Source of the DNA: Lingula anatina
Taxonomy: Eukaryota; Brachiopoda; Lingulata; Lingulida; Lingulidae
Direction of reading: 5' to 3'
Assembly: GCF_001039355.2 (NCBI RefSeq)
Contig: NW_019773631.1
Location: 49,444 to 71,479 of the forward strand
DNA length: 22,036 bases
The position numbers were made by a program, and so were the translations under genes. Below the pieces are notes generated by a model, which did no database searches, was not told the DNA's origin, and saw only the letters and a program-made list of their open reading frames with translations. Positions 7,912 to 17,100 of the stretch are shown piece after piece; within the stretch, counting starts at the first letter, position 1, and every line of letters starts with the position of its first letter.

Positions 7912-8460
7912 ATGGGAATTGAACATTCAGTGAAGAGCTACTAGTACATTTATTGTGTTGGACTTTCAAATATGGACCACAAATTTTAATGAACTATTTT
8001 CAATTGTTTGCAATTTTTACATATTTTATTACATTCATGGCAGTCATTGCGTGGGCAACTCCTTTTGGCTGTCCATTGTCATATAAGTGCCTATTATTCA
8101 ATTATTCATGATGTATTTTTTTCAGTTGTATATAGTTCTATTTTTAACCCCTGTTGGTTCATCAATTATTTGTATATATTTTTATTTCATTTATTGAGCA
8201 GCCCCTTTGGCTGTCAGCAATGCAAAGTGCAATTAATCCAATTATTTCTTTTGTGCATAATTCACTGTTTCAACCCCTTTTGGTCATCAGTGAACTGATT
8301 ATTTTTTTAGTTGCACAAAGGTATTGTGGGAGTGAATGCATATTATACATTGGGATATGTCCTTTGATTGATTCTTTGTCTGTTTTACTTGTGTGATTGT
8401 GAAAATCTGATTTAATAGTGAAGAGGAGTATGTGATATATGGAGTTGTATTTTTTTTTCT
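7912..8460. other. AT-rich 3' flank of copy A, no gene
   Basis: Open frames here are low-complexity Phe/Leu/Ile/Ser stretches produced by T-rich DNA, not genes. The phrase CCCTTTTGGCTGTC or close variants recurs near 8052, 8208 and 8274, each followed by an AATTATT-type stretch, suggesting a degenerate repeat of about 70-155 bp spacing. No polyadenylation signal or element end is clear. Confidence 0.45.
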
Positions 8461-8461
8461 T

Positions 8462-8623
8462 CTGCAATATTCTTTGTGTGATATCTTCCTATCTGTGATA
8501 TTCTTTGTGTGATATCTTCCTATCTGTGATTTTTTTATCTGTGATATTCTTTGCGTGATATCTTCCTATCTGTGATTTTTTTATCTGTGATATTCAGATA
8601 TTCTTTGTGTGATGTCTTCCTGT
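8462..8623. repeat. Compound minisatellite of 31-bp and 15-bp units
   Basis: The 31-bp unit reads CTGTGATATTCTTTGTGTGA followed by TATCTTCCTAT. It is interleaved with a 15-bp unit CTGTGATTTTTTTAT. The order is 31, 31, 15, 31, 15, then a partial unit and a last degenerate one. The repeated 31+15 block gives a 46-bp higher-order unit. Confidence 0.85.
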
Positions 8624-8698
8624 CAGTATCTGCAATTTATTCTTTACAGCAGGATTTGTCAACTCCTGTTCAGTGTTATTTGGTACACTAGTGTCTTG

Positions 8699-8820
8699 TC
8701 ATATAAGATGTTCATTTTTTGTGAGAAATGCTGGAGATAACTGGTTAGCGTTTATGAACGGTTGTCAGCTGGCCATCAAGTTATTTTCTTTGTATTTTTT
8801 GCTTGACTGTTCATCTATGT
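8699..8820 (+). repeat. Direct repeat, first copy
   Basis: This sequence (TCATATAAGATG ... TTCATCTATG) recurs at 9044-9169 with roughly 90% identity. The core GAGAAATGCTGGAGATAACT is identical in both. The two copies are about 345 bp apart, start to start. Confidence 0.85.
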
Positions 8821-9043
8821 GAAGGAATACACTCAGGATTTTACACGAGTCAAATATTGAATTGATCATTAAGTACTGCCACCCCTAAGATCCTTGCTAC
8901 CTGTGATTTGCATAATAAGTGTTGGAAATGTGCAGACATTCTTGACTGACTAGGCGATGCATTTGGAATGCTAAGAGAACAGAGGTGTAGCTGGCAACTC
9001 CCATCTCTTATGAGTCTTCTCACTACTTTACAGTTTAGTATTT

Positions 9044-9169
9044 TCATATAAGATATTCAGTTTTTTGTGAGAAATGCTGGAGATAACTGGTTAGGGTTTA
9101 TGAACGGTTGTCAGCTGACCATCAAGTTATTTACCTTGTATTTTTTTTATTTGACTGTTCATCTATATG
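9044..9169 (+). repeat. Direct repeat, second copy
   Basis: This is the partner of 8699-8820. It is followed at once by a run of C (9171-9182), so the right boundary may have been reshaped by slippage. Confidence 0.85.
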
Positions 9170-10568
9170 CAACCCCCCCCCCTCGGTCACCACTGGTACT
9201 ATACAAACCCACTCAAAACCAACCCAACCTTGCTGCTGACAAGAGAAAAGTCTTACTGTCTGATAAGTGCTTGTATGGAGTTCATGTGTTTTCTTACACC
9301 AAAGTACCGAAGTTGTTACTGTGATTATCAAGGGCTGACTGATACTATTTTACCTCATGTAAAGTCTAGGTTGTGTATGTAGGTCTGTGGACTGGGCTGA
9401 TATGTTAAGTACTATGCCATGATACAAGTAAGTTCTCATTTCAGTAAGGTAGATTTTTGACAATATATATTCAGCAGTAAACACTGTTTGACTAATTTAT
9501 GCACAATTGGCATAATGTCATGTAGTTGTAAATAGGTTTTAAAGATGTTGCATTGTTGCTGAAGTGTTCACTTTCTTGTTAATTGCGTTTCTTCATATAT
9601 TTCTTCATTTCTGTTCCACATGTTGAGAATTACAGTGTTATGAATGTTTATTGTTATCTCATTTCTAATTGTTTTTGAATTGCTTAGTTTTAACTTTACT
9701 TCAATTTTTTAATTGACTTTGTTGTTCTCACATTCACACATGCATAAGTTTCATAAATGATCAATGAGTTTTATAATAAAACAAGCATTATATATATTAA
9801 AGAGTTAAAATCCTGTATGCAATTCATACCTGTTTGTATTTTTAATATTTAACATTAAATGAGAGGGAATTAACCTACTGTGATGCATGGCTGATAGTTG
9901 AGAACTTCACAGTTTGTGGTTTTGTGTGTGTGTGTTTTAACATTTCAAGGCCTTGATTCAAGTGTCAGTAATCGAATTGATTTGAACTTGCGTGCTCGGA
10001 ATGTTCATTTTATTATCATTTGTTATTAAGACAGATTCAGTTTGGTTGGTCCATGATTTTTGTGAATAACAATGTATAGTAATGCTTCAGCACAAAATTA
10101 TTGGTACTATATATCATGTCTCGGAATTTGATTTTAATTATACTCAAAATGTGACCTACTTACTGATCTCTGTTTTAAATGTGGCGTCGTGTTACTGGCT
10201 ATGTAGGTGAAAAGTTACAGTTTTTGCAGAATATTGATCAAATATGTATGTGTATATAGCACTACATAGTTTGTTTATATTCAGCACATATACTATTTCT
10301 TGCAAAGCCTATGCACACCTGAAGAGTTCTAATAAGAACAAAACGCCAGTGATATGGAAACTATTAAAGACAAAACTGTTACATAGTAGTATATATAAGT
10401 GGAACCATGATGACTCCTTTATCTTTTTCTTAATTCACACTCCATTGCACAGAAGCACCTATAAATTTTATGTGCTATCAGAAAACTGTGGTATACAAAA
10501 ATAGGTGAAATATGATTTATACAAGTATCCAACGGGTATTTATGTGTGTAAAATCTTTATCTTAAATT
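9170..10568. other. Long stretch without recognised genes
   Basis: A C-run at 9171-9182 is followed by AT-rich DNA. The frames at 9067-9382 and 10244-10504 are short, show no domain and lack consistent coding character. I see no inverted repeats or RNA genes. Confidence 0.5.
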
Positions 10569-10574
10569 CAGCAT

Positions 10575-10935
10575 CAGACATGCTGAAACTGTCGGTCCAA
10601 TTGGTCATGACCGGCAAAATTTGTCTGGACGGGTAAAAAATTGGACTTGGTCGGTCCAAAGGACCGACAAGAGTTTTAAAAACTACAACTTTGAATTTAC
10701 AGTCATCATTCAACTAATATAAACTTCACCAATAAAATTATATAAAACCCAAAGCGTTTTTTCCTTTCCATTTCAAACCCATCACATTCACAAACAAAGT
10801 AAGCTTCCTAATCGTAGTATCCTATCAAATGAATAGGGTGATTTGGGGTCCGGCAAAAATCCATTCAGTCCGGCAAATTTTTCATTATTGCTGGTCCAAA
10901 TGTTCGGCCATTTTTAAAAGTTTTCAGCATGTCTG
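10575..10935. mobile_element. 361-bp CAGAC-ended non-autonomous DNA element
   Basis: The termini are inverted repeats: the left starts CAGACATGCTGAAACT, and the right, read in reverse complement, starts CAGACATGCTGAAAACT, identical over 14 bp and then offset by one base. The hexamer CAGCAT lies directly outside both ends (10569-10574 and 10936-10941), a candidate 6-bp target duplication. Inside are repeated motifs such as GTCGGTCCAA, CCGGCAAAATTTGTCTGGAC and GTCCGGCAAATTT facing inward from both ends. The longer element at 19563-20860 has the same CAGAC start and the same kind of internal motifs. No coding capacity. The superfamily is not assigned. Confidence 0.7.
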
Positions 10936-10941
10936 CAGCAT

Positions 10942-11981
10942 GCACCAGTTGCAAAGGGTGGGGACATTTAAAATGAAAAATATGAGAGTTTCTACAAAAC
11001 TGCAATGAGACTGTAGTTGACCACAGTTCTTTAAGATCCACTTCTAGCTATCTTTTGATATATAAAATAGTTATCACAGACACAAAGGCACTGACCAGAT
11101 ACAAAAACACACACAAAGACCTTCTAATTGTTTAAGAGTATGCCAGTAAAATCTGTATAATATATGGAGGTCAGTAAATATGTTTTTTAACTGGTTTTGT
11201 AAAGAAAATGTGTACCTGTTAGTACCGTCTGGCAGCTACATGTATACTGATGAATTGTGTTATGTACATAATATCATTAAGGTTTGTCATTATTATGATG
11301 CTCTAATTGTAGGTCATATACATGTAAACTTTTTGTTAAAAATGTGCAACAATCAGTAAGAATTATATACAATATTAATAAATATTCTTGGCCAATTTCA
11401 AACAATATAAATATTTCACATGTATAAGGAGAGGCTTCAAAGTCAAAATGAGGCTGCTATACGGAATTGAGTGGATATCGTTTTTCATGTCACTCGGTTG
11501 CAAATTGAATCGAGACACTTTCAGCTGAACAGACCCCCCTAGACATGCTTACTATGGCAAAAAGCTGAATAAATTCCTCGCAGTTTTTTGTTAATCCTAA
11601 AATTCGGAGAGATTTCTAAAAGTACAAACATCGGTGTTAAAGTTGGGTTTGTGAAATCGCTTTCACAAATTTTTTATTTCAAACTCACTTTTTAACACAA
11701 AATAGGCTGTACATTAACTCAAGGTGCATCACACCTGGTTTGAAACTTATTTCTTAAAATGAGAATATACATAATGATACTTTGGGTACCTTAATAGCTG
11801 AGATATTCAACCGTTTCTGACACCCTATAAATGCTCGAAATTTTGGCCTATTCAAAATACTCAGACTTCCGTTTAATCTAAAGTCCCCCTAGCGGCAGCT
11901 CAGTGGCTCCCGAGCTGGGTAGCATATAAGGAAATTAATTGAACGTGAAAGGAGGGTTGCTTAGAATTAAATGTGGAAGAA
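10942..11981. other. Intergenic DNA with one long stem-loop
   Basis: No coding frame is convincing. A nested stem-loop lies at 11634-11698. A short GC-richer patch with CAGCTCAGTGGCTCCCGAGC is near 11898. The remainder is AT-rich and unremarkable. Confidence 0.5.
11634..11698. repeat. Nested imperfect stem-loop
   Basis: The outer arms GTGTTAAAGTTGGGTTTG (11634-11651) and CAAACTCACTTTTTAACAC (11680-11698) pair with a small bulge and a few mismatches. An inner perfect 9-bp hairpin, TTTGTGAAA-TCGC-TTTCACAAA, lies at 11648-11669. No known RNA family comes to mind. Confidence 0.5.
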
Positions 11982-13218
11982 ATCACACATGGAACTCTTT
12001 TACCAGCAGTCTGGCATGATTTCATAAGCAATAGAACTAACAAGGGCAAACTTATTGCCTACCTTGGTGATAACCTTATTGCAGCTTCACTGTGAACAGT
12101 CACACTTAGATAGGAGTACTAGGTTGTATGTAGCAGGTAGCTTTAATGATGTATGCAGGGTAGCTGGCAATGGTTCTGTTAGGGAGGATGCTTTACTTGG
12201 TTCAATCCATGAAGAAGGGGACAGTTTAGTCTGGCTTCACAATCTGAATTGTTCACAGAACAACGTGATAATCTTATCACCAGATACTGATGTACTAGAA
12301 ATAGGGCTTGGTTTATATGATAGCAGAAAGTATCGAAATAAAAAAAACATTTTGATAAAAATAAGTTGTAAATTGTATGAGGAAACATATGTTAATGTTA
12401 AAAAGGTGCATGACCACATAGTGAATGATCCTGTCTTGAATAGGTTACATAGATCAAAGGTAGGTAACATTGTATTTTCAGAGTGTGGTGATGTTTCATA
12501 TTTTGGGGGATTTGGTTAAAAAAAGTCTTCTCTGTATTTCACAGGCATGCTGACATTACATCTGGGATTAATGCAATATTAGGGGATCTTGATGAAGTTG
12601 GTGCAGGGAACTTTAGAAGTGGACTTTTAGCTTTTTACCATCTGTTAGGTTGCCTTATTTTAGAAAATGTTCCAATGCTTTTTTTGCCGGTTATTCGAGA
12701 CAGTAAGCCCTGTCAGATACTAAAGAAGTTTGTATGATAAGAAAAAAAAAATTATTCAGAAAATATTTCTATTTGATTAGGTAATATAAGGTCAGTTTTG
12801 TTAGATATAGAATCCTTGGAGCATGTATTGCCACTAGAAGATAGCTTAGAGTTACACTGGTTAAGGACTTGTTGTATAGCACAGATGTGGGGGCAAGCAG
12901 GCCAGAATAGGATAGAGTATTTAGATGTCTTAGAATGGGGGTATGGGTTAGAAGAAAGAAAGCTCAAGTATGAAATCTCAACTAATGAGGTGAATAAATT
13001 AGTACAGGATAATTTTAATTTCTTAATGAAAGGATGTAGTTGTAGGAAGGTAGATACTACATGTGGCAATGGTTGTGGATGTAGAAAGAAAAAAAAAACG
13101 TGGGCCAAGTTGTGTATGTAGTGGGGAGTGTTTAAATAGCTTAGATAATTTATGTAGTGAAAAAATTATAAAAGAAAACAGCAACAGTGAAGATAGTTGT
13201 AGTGAACCAGAACTTTAA
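11982..13218 (+). pseudogene. Diverged XPG-like nuclease plus CxC cluster (copy B)
   Basis: A frame opens with LPAVWHDFISNRTNKGKLIA, matching IPRNWRQFLSNRNNKRKLVG of copy A. After a break near 12090 come HEEGD, SPDTDV (12277-12294) and SECGDVSYFGGFG. After another break near 12518, KVFSVFHRHADI and NFRSGLLAFYHLLGCLIL follow. The next open part (12798-13121) has LELHWLRTCCIAQMWGQ and the cluster KGCSCRKVDTTCGNGCGCRK. A poly-A slip near 13090-13098 hides the last cluster cysteines and a short tail ending SCSEPEL at TAA 13216-13218. All acidic nuclease residues in the covered part are present. The N-terminal portion, including the DGM motif, is missing. Protein similarity to copy A is clear but modest, so it is a different subfamily. 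Confidence 0.6.
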
Positions 13219-13430
13219 AAAAAGTTATAATAATATAAGACAGATGACTTTTTTTCCATTACATTAAAAAAGACCACCTGCTCCTCAGCAAAATGAGATA
13301 AATAGGGAATATGCATTGCTAATGCTGTCACCAAGATGAATTCAATTGATTAACTATGGGAGGTCTTCAACAACTTTTAAAAACTTCTAAACCATCAACA
13401 ACTGCTGACTGCCTATATTCCTTACATCAA
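13219..13430. other. Spacer between copy B and a retroelement remnant
   Basis: A short AT-rich stretch with no recognised coding sequence or repeat boundary. Confidence 0.4.
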
Positions 13431-13995
13431 CTTTGGATTCTGCCTTTTTGACCACCTCACCCACACAGTAAAGATTGGCCAGTTATAGCTGAAACCAAAC
13501 AGTGGACATCTCTGATTCACTGTGATAAAGAATACAGACTCACAAGCAACACATTTAGGTTTCACTGGGGCAGCGATAGCCCCCATTTGTATGCTATTCA
13601 TCCCCGTTCCAAGAATACCATCGAGTGGGAGCGTGCGAAGGGAAACCACCCAGAAAGGAACTATATGCCAACTGTTTAATAGAGGACAGTGCCCGTACCA
13701 CAGAAGCTGCAAATACGAACATATCTGCCTAGCTCCAAGGAAACAGCACCTGCTCTCACAACACGGCATACAAGACAGACAGCAAAACACAGGGAGAAAT
13801 GGACAGGGAAACTAGACACAGTGAGGTTGGGAAAACGAACTCAAAGGCGATTTTGACAGAGAATTTCTTTTGGGTGGAATTAAAGATGGTTTTAAAATTG
13901 TAGATCCAGAAAAAGTGAACGAAACAAAAGAAATAACGCAAAAATGACAGGTCTGTTTAAGAGTGAGGTAGAAGAGCAGATTAACACAGAAATTT
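13431..13995 (+). pseudogene. DIRS/Ngaro-like retroelement remnant: CCCH-finger Gag-like part and RT lead-in
   Basis: One frame has HCDKEYRL and HWGSDSPHLYAI, reminiscent of the Gag-like proteins of tyrosine-recombinase retroelements. Another (open 13522-13815) has ICQLFNRGQCPYHRSCKYEH, a C-x7-C-x5-C-x3-H finger of the kind found at the end of those Gag proteins. Next, 13828-13947 reads WENELKGDFDREFLLGGIKD then GFKIVDPEKV, like the lead-in to their reverse transcriptase (short form 'LL.GI..GF.I'). After a further break, SEVEEQINTEI closes at about 13997. The order Gag finger then RT lead-in supports a retroelement. No RT catalytic box or recombinase remains. Alternative: an unrelated zinc-finger gene fragment. 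Confidence 0.4.
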
Positions 13996-13997
13996 AA

Positions 13998-14590
13998 TAG
14001 AAATGGTATATATTCTCAGTTGACTTCACAAAAATTTCAAACTTTTGGCTCTGCTGACTTGGCGTCTGGGACCGTTTACCACGCGGTGGTTAGGGGTTTA
14101 CAAGTTTATACTTGCAAGTTTATACAACATCGGTGCCGAAGTCAGAAGAGTAATAAAAGAAACTAGCCCACGATGTGCAGTTGTTATACAATGTGAGCGG
14201 GACAGGCGTTCAGGAAAAAAAAGCTTCAAGGGCCTCAATTTATATGGCATTTTGTTTAGTAAGATATATAAGCGCTTCATATATCTGACATAATCACATT
14301 TGCACTTAATAAGAAAATCCATGCCTTAGCACTACTATTGACGATTCTGATATATAGTGGCTGTGCTAACGCATGAAAGCAAAGGCTTTAAAATCTTGGA
14401 AATGAAGACCAGTTGCCGAACCAACCACGGTGCGGGAGCTCTCAGGTTTTTATCTTACCTCTTATCTCCTTAATTAAATGGTATTAAAAGAGATCACCTT
14501 ATTTTTGTAAAGCAAAAGGTGTTCTCCTTGAAAACTTTTGATGAAATGGGGTAAATACTTATGTGTTACAATATGGAAAACCAGTTGTAC
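13998..14590. other. No recognised gene
   Basis: A frame at 14045-14293 and its opposite-strand shadow carry no motif I recognise. The stretch may include further decayed retroelement sequence, since it follows the RT lead-in directly. Confidence 0.4.
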
Positions 14591-14830
14591 CATTGCTATA
14601 GTACAATACACCAAATTAAATAAGACTTTCTGACCGATATTTCAGAATGTGATTCAGCATTTTTTTACAGTGAGAGATAGAAGTTTTTTTCTGAATATTT
14701 TATCTTTATTTCTATTTACAGAGGCAGTTAGATCGCATCATTCAAACAATTTCTCTGAAGACATTTTTAGATCTTATGTTAAAAATTTTCTGAATGGATC
14801 ACAAAACAGGAAGGAAAAGAGTCGTGAAAG
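14591..14830 (+). repeat. Tandem-duplication copy 1 (240 bp)
   Basis: From CATTGCTATAGTACAATACA to AAAGAGTCGTGAAAG this matches 15682-15931 at close to 90% identity. Copy 2 has an extra GAATGGCGAAG-type insertion near its end. The unit starts with the last bases of a Harbinger transposase gene and contains most of a hAT/ZNF862-like exon. Confidence 0.85.
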
Positions 14831-14884
14831 AGAATGCCTCACGTTGCTGTTATGCAATGCACATGTTATAGCCAAACACAACAG
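14722..14884 (+). pseudogene. hAT/ZNF862-like exon fragment, copy 1
   Basis: A polypyrimidine tract and TTTACAG acceptor (AG at 14720-14721) precede an exon encoding EAVRSHHSNNFSEDIFRSYV, then KNFLNGSQNRKEKSRERECL, then TLLLCNAHVIAKHNR, and a donor AG|GTGAAA follows at 14884/14885. 'H.EAVR' just after a zinc finger, then a helix with 'AH.IAK.NR', is the layout of ZNF862/C17orf113-type proteins, which derive from hAT transposases. The exon has no internal stop. The same type of exon occurs at 15812 and, diverged, at 20377. Whether the element or a host gene was the source is open. Confidence 0.4.
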
Positions 14885-15024
14885 GTGAAATTGTTTTCTA
14901 ACTAACACTAATTGCATAGGAAATGAAAGTAGAAATCACTGTTGCTTTGTTTTTCAGGTTCATTTATCTTGTGAGCCATCTGTGGCCTGGGGACTGTATT
15001 AGAGTCTGGGGACTGTACTAGTCT

Positions 15025-15690
15025 GGGGACATGCCCTCTGGAGACATCTTAGGTGCCTATGTTCTGAGGTCTTGGCTCATAACACCCAAAATACTGTCGG
15101 GTAGAAGAGAAAAGGAAGAAAAGATGTGGGGAGAAGAGGAAAAGGCATGCTGAAGAAAACGAGAGAGCGGAAATGTGAGTTACACTGTTCAATACAGCCC
15201 ATAAGAAGACATGAATTTTCACCAAGTGCGCTTTTGGGGTCCTTAAGAACTGTTTCAGTTGAATGGTTAATTTTAATTTGTTAGTTATGCTATGTAAATT
15301 TAGTATTACACATTTCTTTCCTTGTGTGAAATTTATTTCAAGTAAAGTAATAACAATTACACTGTCATCCCTAGTATTATTACTCTTACGCACAATTGCT
15401 ATTATCATAATTAATGTCATTTTTCATAAAAAAGGAAAAAAAAAATCTGCCCTCAACAAAACTTTATTTTTTAATGCTTTCAGGTGCCTTCACAAGTCAA
15501 GAGGGTGCCTGATGTATTCTCCTGAGGCCAGTGCCAACATCATTCTGGCATGTTGCAAGCTACACAATTTTTGGATCAGGGAAGGGATGCCTGATGTTGA
15601 GACGGAGGCTTGTGTTCACCAGTGTCAAGATGTGCATCTAGGAGAGTACCCAGCTGATGGGATACAGTGTAGAGAGTGTCTCATTGCTAT
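15025..15690 (+). pseudogene. HARBI1-like PIF/Harbinger transposase, C-terminal part
   Basis: GDMPSGDILGAYVLRSWLIT (15025-15084) resembles the 'GDSGYPLRPWL.TP' segment around an essential Asp of the DDE_Tnp_4 domain. After a degenerate or intronic stretch with a possible acceptor (CTTTCAG, 15478-15484), the frame reads FRCLHKSRGCLMYSPEASAN, then IILACCKLHNFWIREGMPDV, and further on ADGIQCRECLIAIV. 'RCLHKSGG...YSPE...I..AC..LHN' is a strong HARBI1 signature and the 'DG...R..L' stretch is its usual C-terminus. The transposase normally cuts DNA ends together with a Myb/SANT partner, and such a partner lies downstream at 16373. The upstream catalytic residues are missing and internal stops are present. 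Confidence 0.6.
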
Positions 15691-15931
15691 AGTACAATAC
15701 ACTAAATTAAATGACTTTCTGACCAATATTTCAGAATGTGATTCAGCATATTTTTACAGTGAGAGATAAAATGTTATTTTCTGAATTTTTTTTCTTTATT
15801 TCTATTTACAGAGGCAGTTAGGTCGCATCATTCAAACAATATCTCTGAAGACATTTTTAGATCTTATGTTAAAAATTTTCTGAACGGATCACAAGACAGG
15901 AATGGCGAAGGAAGGAAAAGAGCCGTGAAAG
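15682..15931 (+). repeat. Tandem-duplication copy 2 (250 bp)
   Basis: This is the partner of 14591-14830, 1091 bp downstream. Here the Harbinger C-terminus that precedes the unit is retained, whereas copy 1 keeps only its last bases. Confidence 0.85.
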
Positions 15932-16052
15932 ATCTAATTTAAATTATTTGGCTAATTATTCTATCTTTGATGAGAATGGCTTAACACAAGAGAACATTAT
16001 TGGATTAACATCAGATGGCACTAGCAACATGACTGGAAATGGAAAGGGGTAA
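15812..16052 (+). pseudogene. hAT/ZNF862-like fragment, copy 2, with downstream SDG segment
   Basis: After an acceptor at 15810-15811, the exon EAVRSHHSNNISEDIFRSYV repeats copy 1 and loses frame near 15930. At once another frame (15936-16052) encodes ANYSIFDENGLTQENIIGLT then SDGTSNMTGNGKG. 'G.TSDG.S.M.G...G' is the central motif of hAT/ZNF862-like proteins. In an intact protein this motif is well downstream of the exon seen here, so the piece between them has been deleted. It ends at TAA 16050-16052, or in a donor at GGG|GTAATG. Confidence 0.4.
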
Positions 16053-16126
16053 TGTTGCCCTATTCAAAAAGGACCACTCTCAAAAGTTACCATGGCATTG
16101 TCCTGCCCAACATCTCAAGCTGGGCT

Positions 16127-17019
16127 GGCTTTCACAAAATGTTACGCAATTTGCATACTCACTATAGTTTGCGCACTTGCGTTAATTTTTTTTTTTTGAA
16201 TAACTTTCACGAAACCATTTGCAATTTTCTTCGCTAAGAGCGCACAATGTCTGACAGGAAGAAACATTGTAATCTCGAAACCCAACTCCTTCGGCAGCAA
16301 AGGCAAGAAATATAACAACAAATGCTTGTCCTCCATTACGCTCCGTGTCCATGTGTACATGCAGTTATCGCAATGAAGGAGCTGACAGGGTTTCCAAAGA
16401 AGAGGAGTCATTTTTTCCGACAAAGAAATAGATATTTTCACAAATATGTGATGTTTTATTCCTAAAAACTGGGGAAAGTTTACATAAAAAATGAAATAAA
16501 TTACTGTGATTTATATAGATATATATTGTTATATTCTTTTTTATCAGGATCAACAGTGTCTCCCTAAATATATGGAAATTTTCAGAGGTGAGAAAGAAAT
16601 GGTACGACTATTCCAGTTGTACGAAAAGGAAGGAGGCAGAGAGAAGAAGAAAGGAGATGAGGAGGACTGGGAGAGGTCCAGAACCTCCACAGCTCACAGC
16701 TAGGGAGCAAAAAGTAAGTTTATAAAAATATAGTTCAAATTATTATTTTAAAAAAATTGTGTCCTGTGTCTATTATTATTATAAAAAATTATTTATGAAA
16801 CTAATATATTTAATATATTTTGTCCAGGTCATAGAGATCATTGGTGACGTGGCCGTAGAGGGTGTAAGAAGGCTGGAGCAGAATGACTCTTTCTGCTTTG
16901 AATGTGGTACTTCTGGTTATGATTTACTTGATTTATATTCATTCATTGAACTATTATTTTGAAAAAAAAAAGGGGGGGAGGGGACTTTGCACAATTTGCA
17001 AAATGTTTCGTGAAAGCGG
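16127..17019. mobile_element. Likely Harbinger-type element around the SANT gene
   Basis: The left side has GGCTTTCACAAAATGTTACG (16127-16146). The right side (about 16988-17018), read in reverse complement, starts GCTTTCACGAAACATTTTGC. A third, closer match, CTTTCACGAAACCATTTGCA, lies just inside the left end at about 16204-16223. TIRs containing TTTCAC near the tip are common in PIF/Harbinger elements, and the enclosed gene is the Harbinger Myb/SANT type. I could not identify a 3-bp TWA target duplication, so the ends are approximate. Confidence 0.4.
16373..16962 (+). pseudogene. Harbinger Myb/SANT-like (NAIF1-like) protein, spliced pseudogene
   Basis: ATG at 16373 starts MKELTGFPKKRSHFF. 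A one-base slip in a T run then gives FSDKEIDIFTNM, the usual start of the SANT-like fold. Exon 2 (acceptor AG 16546-16547) encodes INSVSLNIWKFSEVRKKWYD, then YSSCTKRKEAERRRKEM and RRTGRGPEPPQLTAREQK, ending at donor AAA|GTAAGT (16713/16714). Exon 3 (acceptor TTTTGTCCAG, 16826-16827) encodes VIEIIGDVAVEGVRRLEQND and runs to TGA 16960-16962. 'EVRKKW.D.......GGGP..P.LT..E..V..IIG' is diagnostic of NAIF1-like DNA-binding partners that carry Harbinger transposase to its element ends. The second half of the SANT fold is missing between exons 1 and 2. Confidence 0.55.
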
Positions 17020-17100
17020 GGCCCTGGCCCTGAAGGATGCTATATGAAAAACTGCATAATTGATAAGATAACCTCCAGTTGGAAGAGCTCAATGAAGTTT

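Noticed and set aside
8008-8396. Two hydrophobic frames that look like membrane proteins
   Set aside because: They are rich in Phe, Leu and Ile only because the DNA is T-rich; no conserved start and the frames overlap a degenerate repeat.
9171-9182. C-run as a functional element
   Set aside because: A simple homopolymer, probably slippage at the end of the second direct repeat.
12752-13108. Minus-strand frame of 118 codons opposite copy B
   Set aside because: It is the antisense shadow of the cysteine-cluster region, whose + strand frame is confirmed by similarity to copy A.
15049-15420. Minus-strand frame of 123 codons
   Set aside because: It overlaps the HARBI1-like coding region on the other strand and has no recognisable motif; treated as a shadow.
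14591-15931. 240-bp direct repeats as LTRs of a retrotransposon
   Set aside because: They lack TG...CA ends and primer-binding sites, contain an exon with splice sites, and the enclosed sequence is a Harbinger transposase, not gag-pol.
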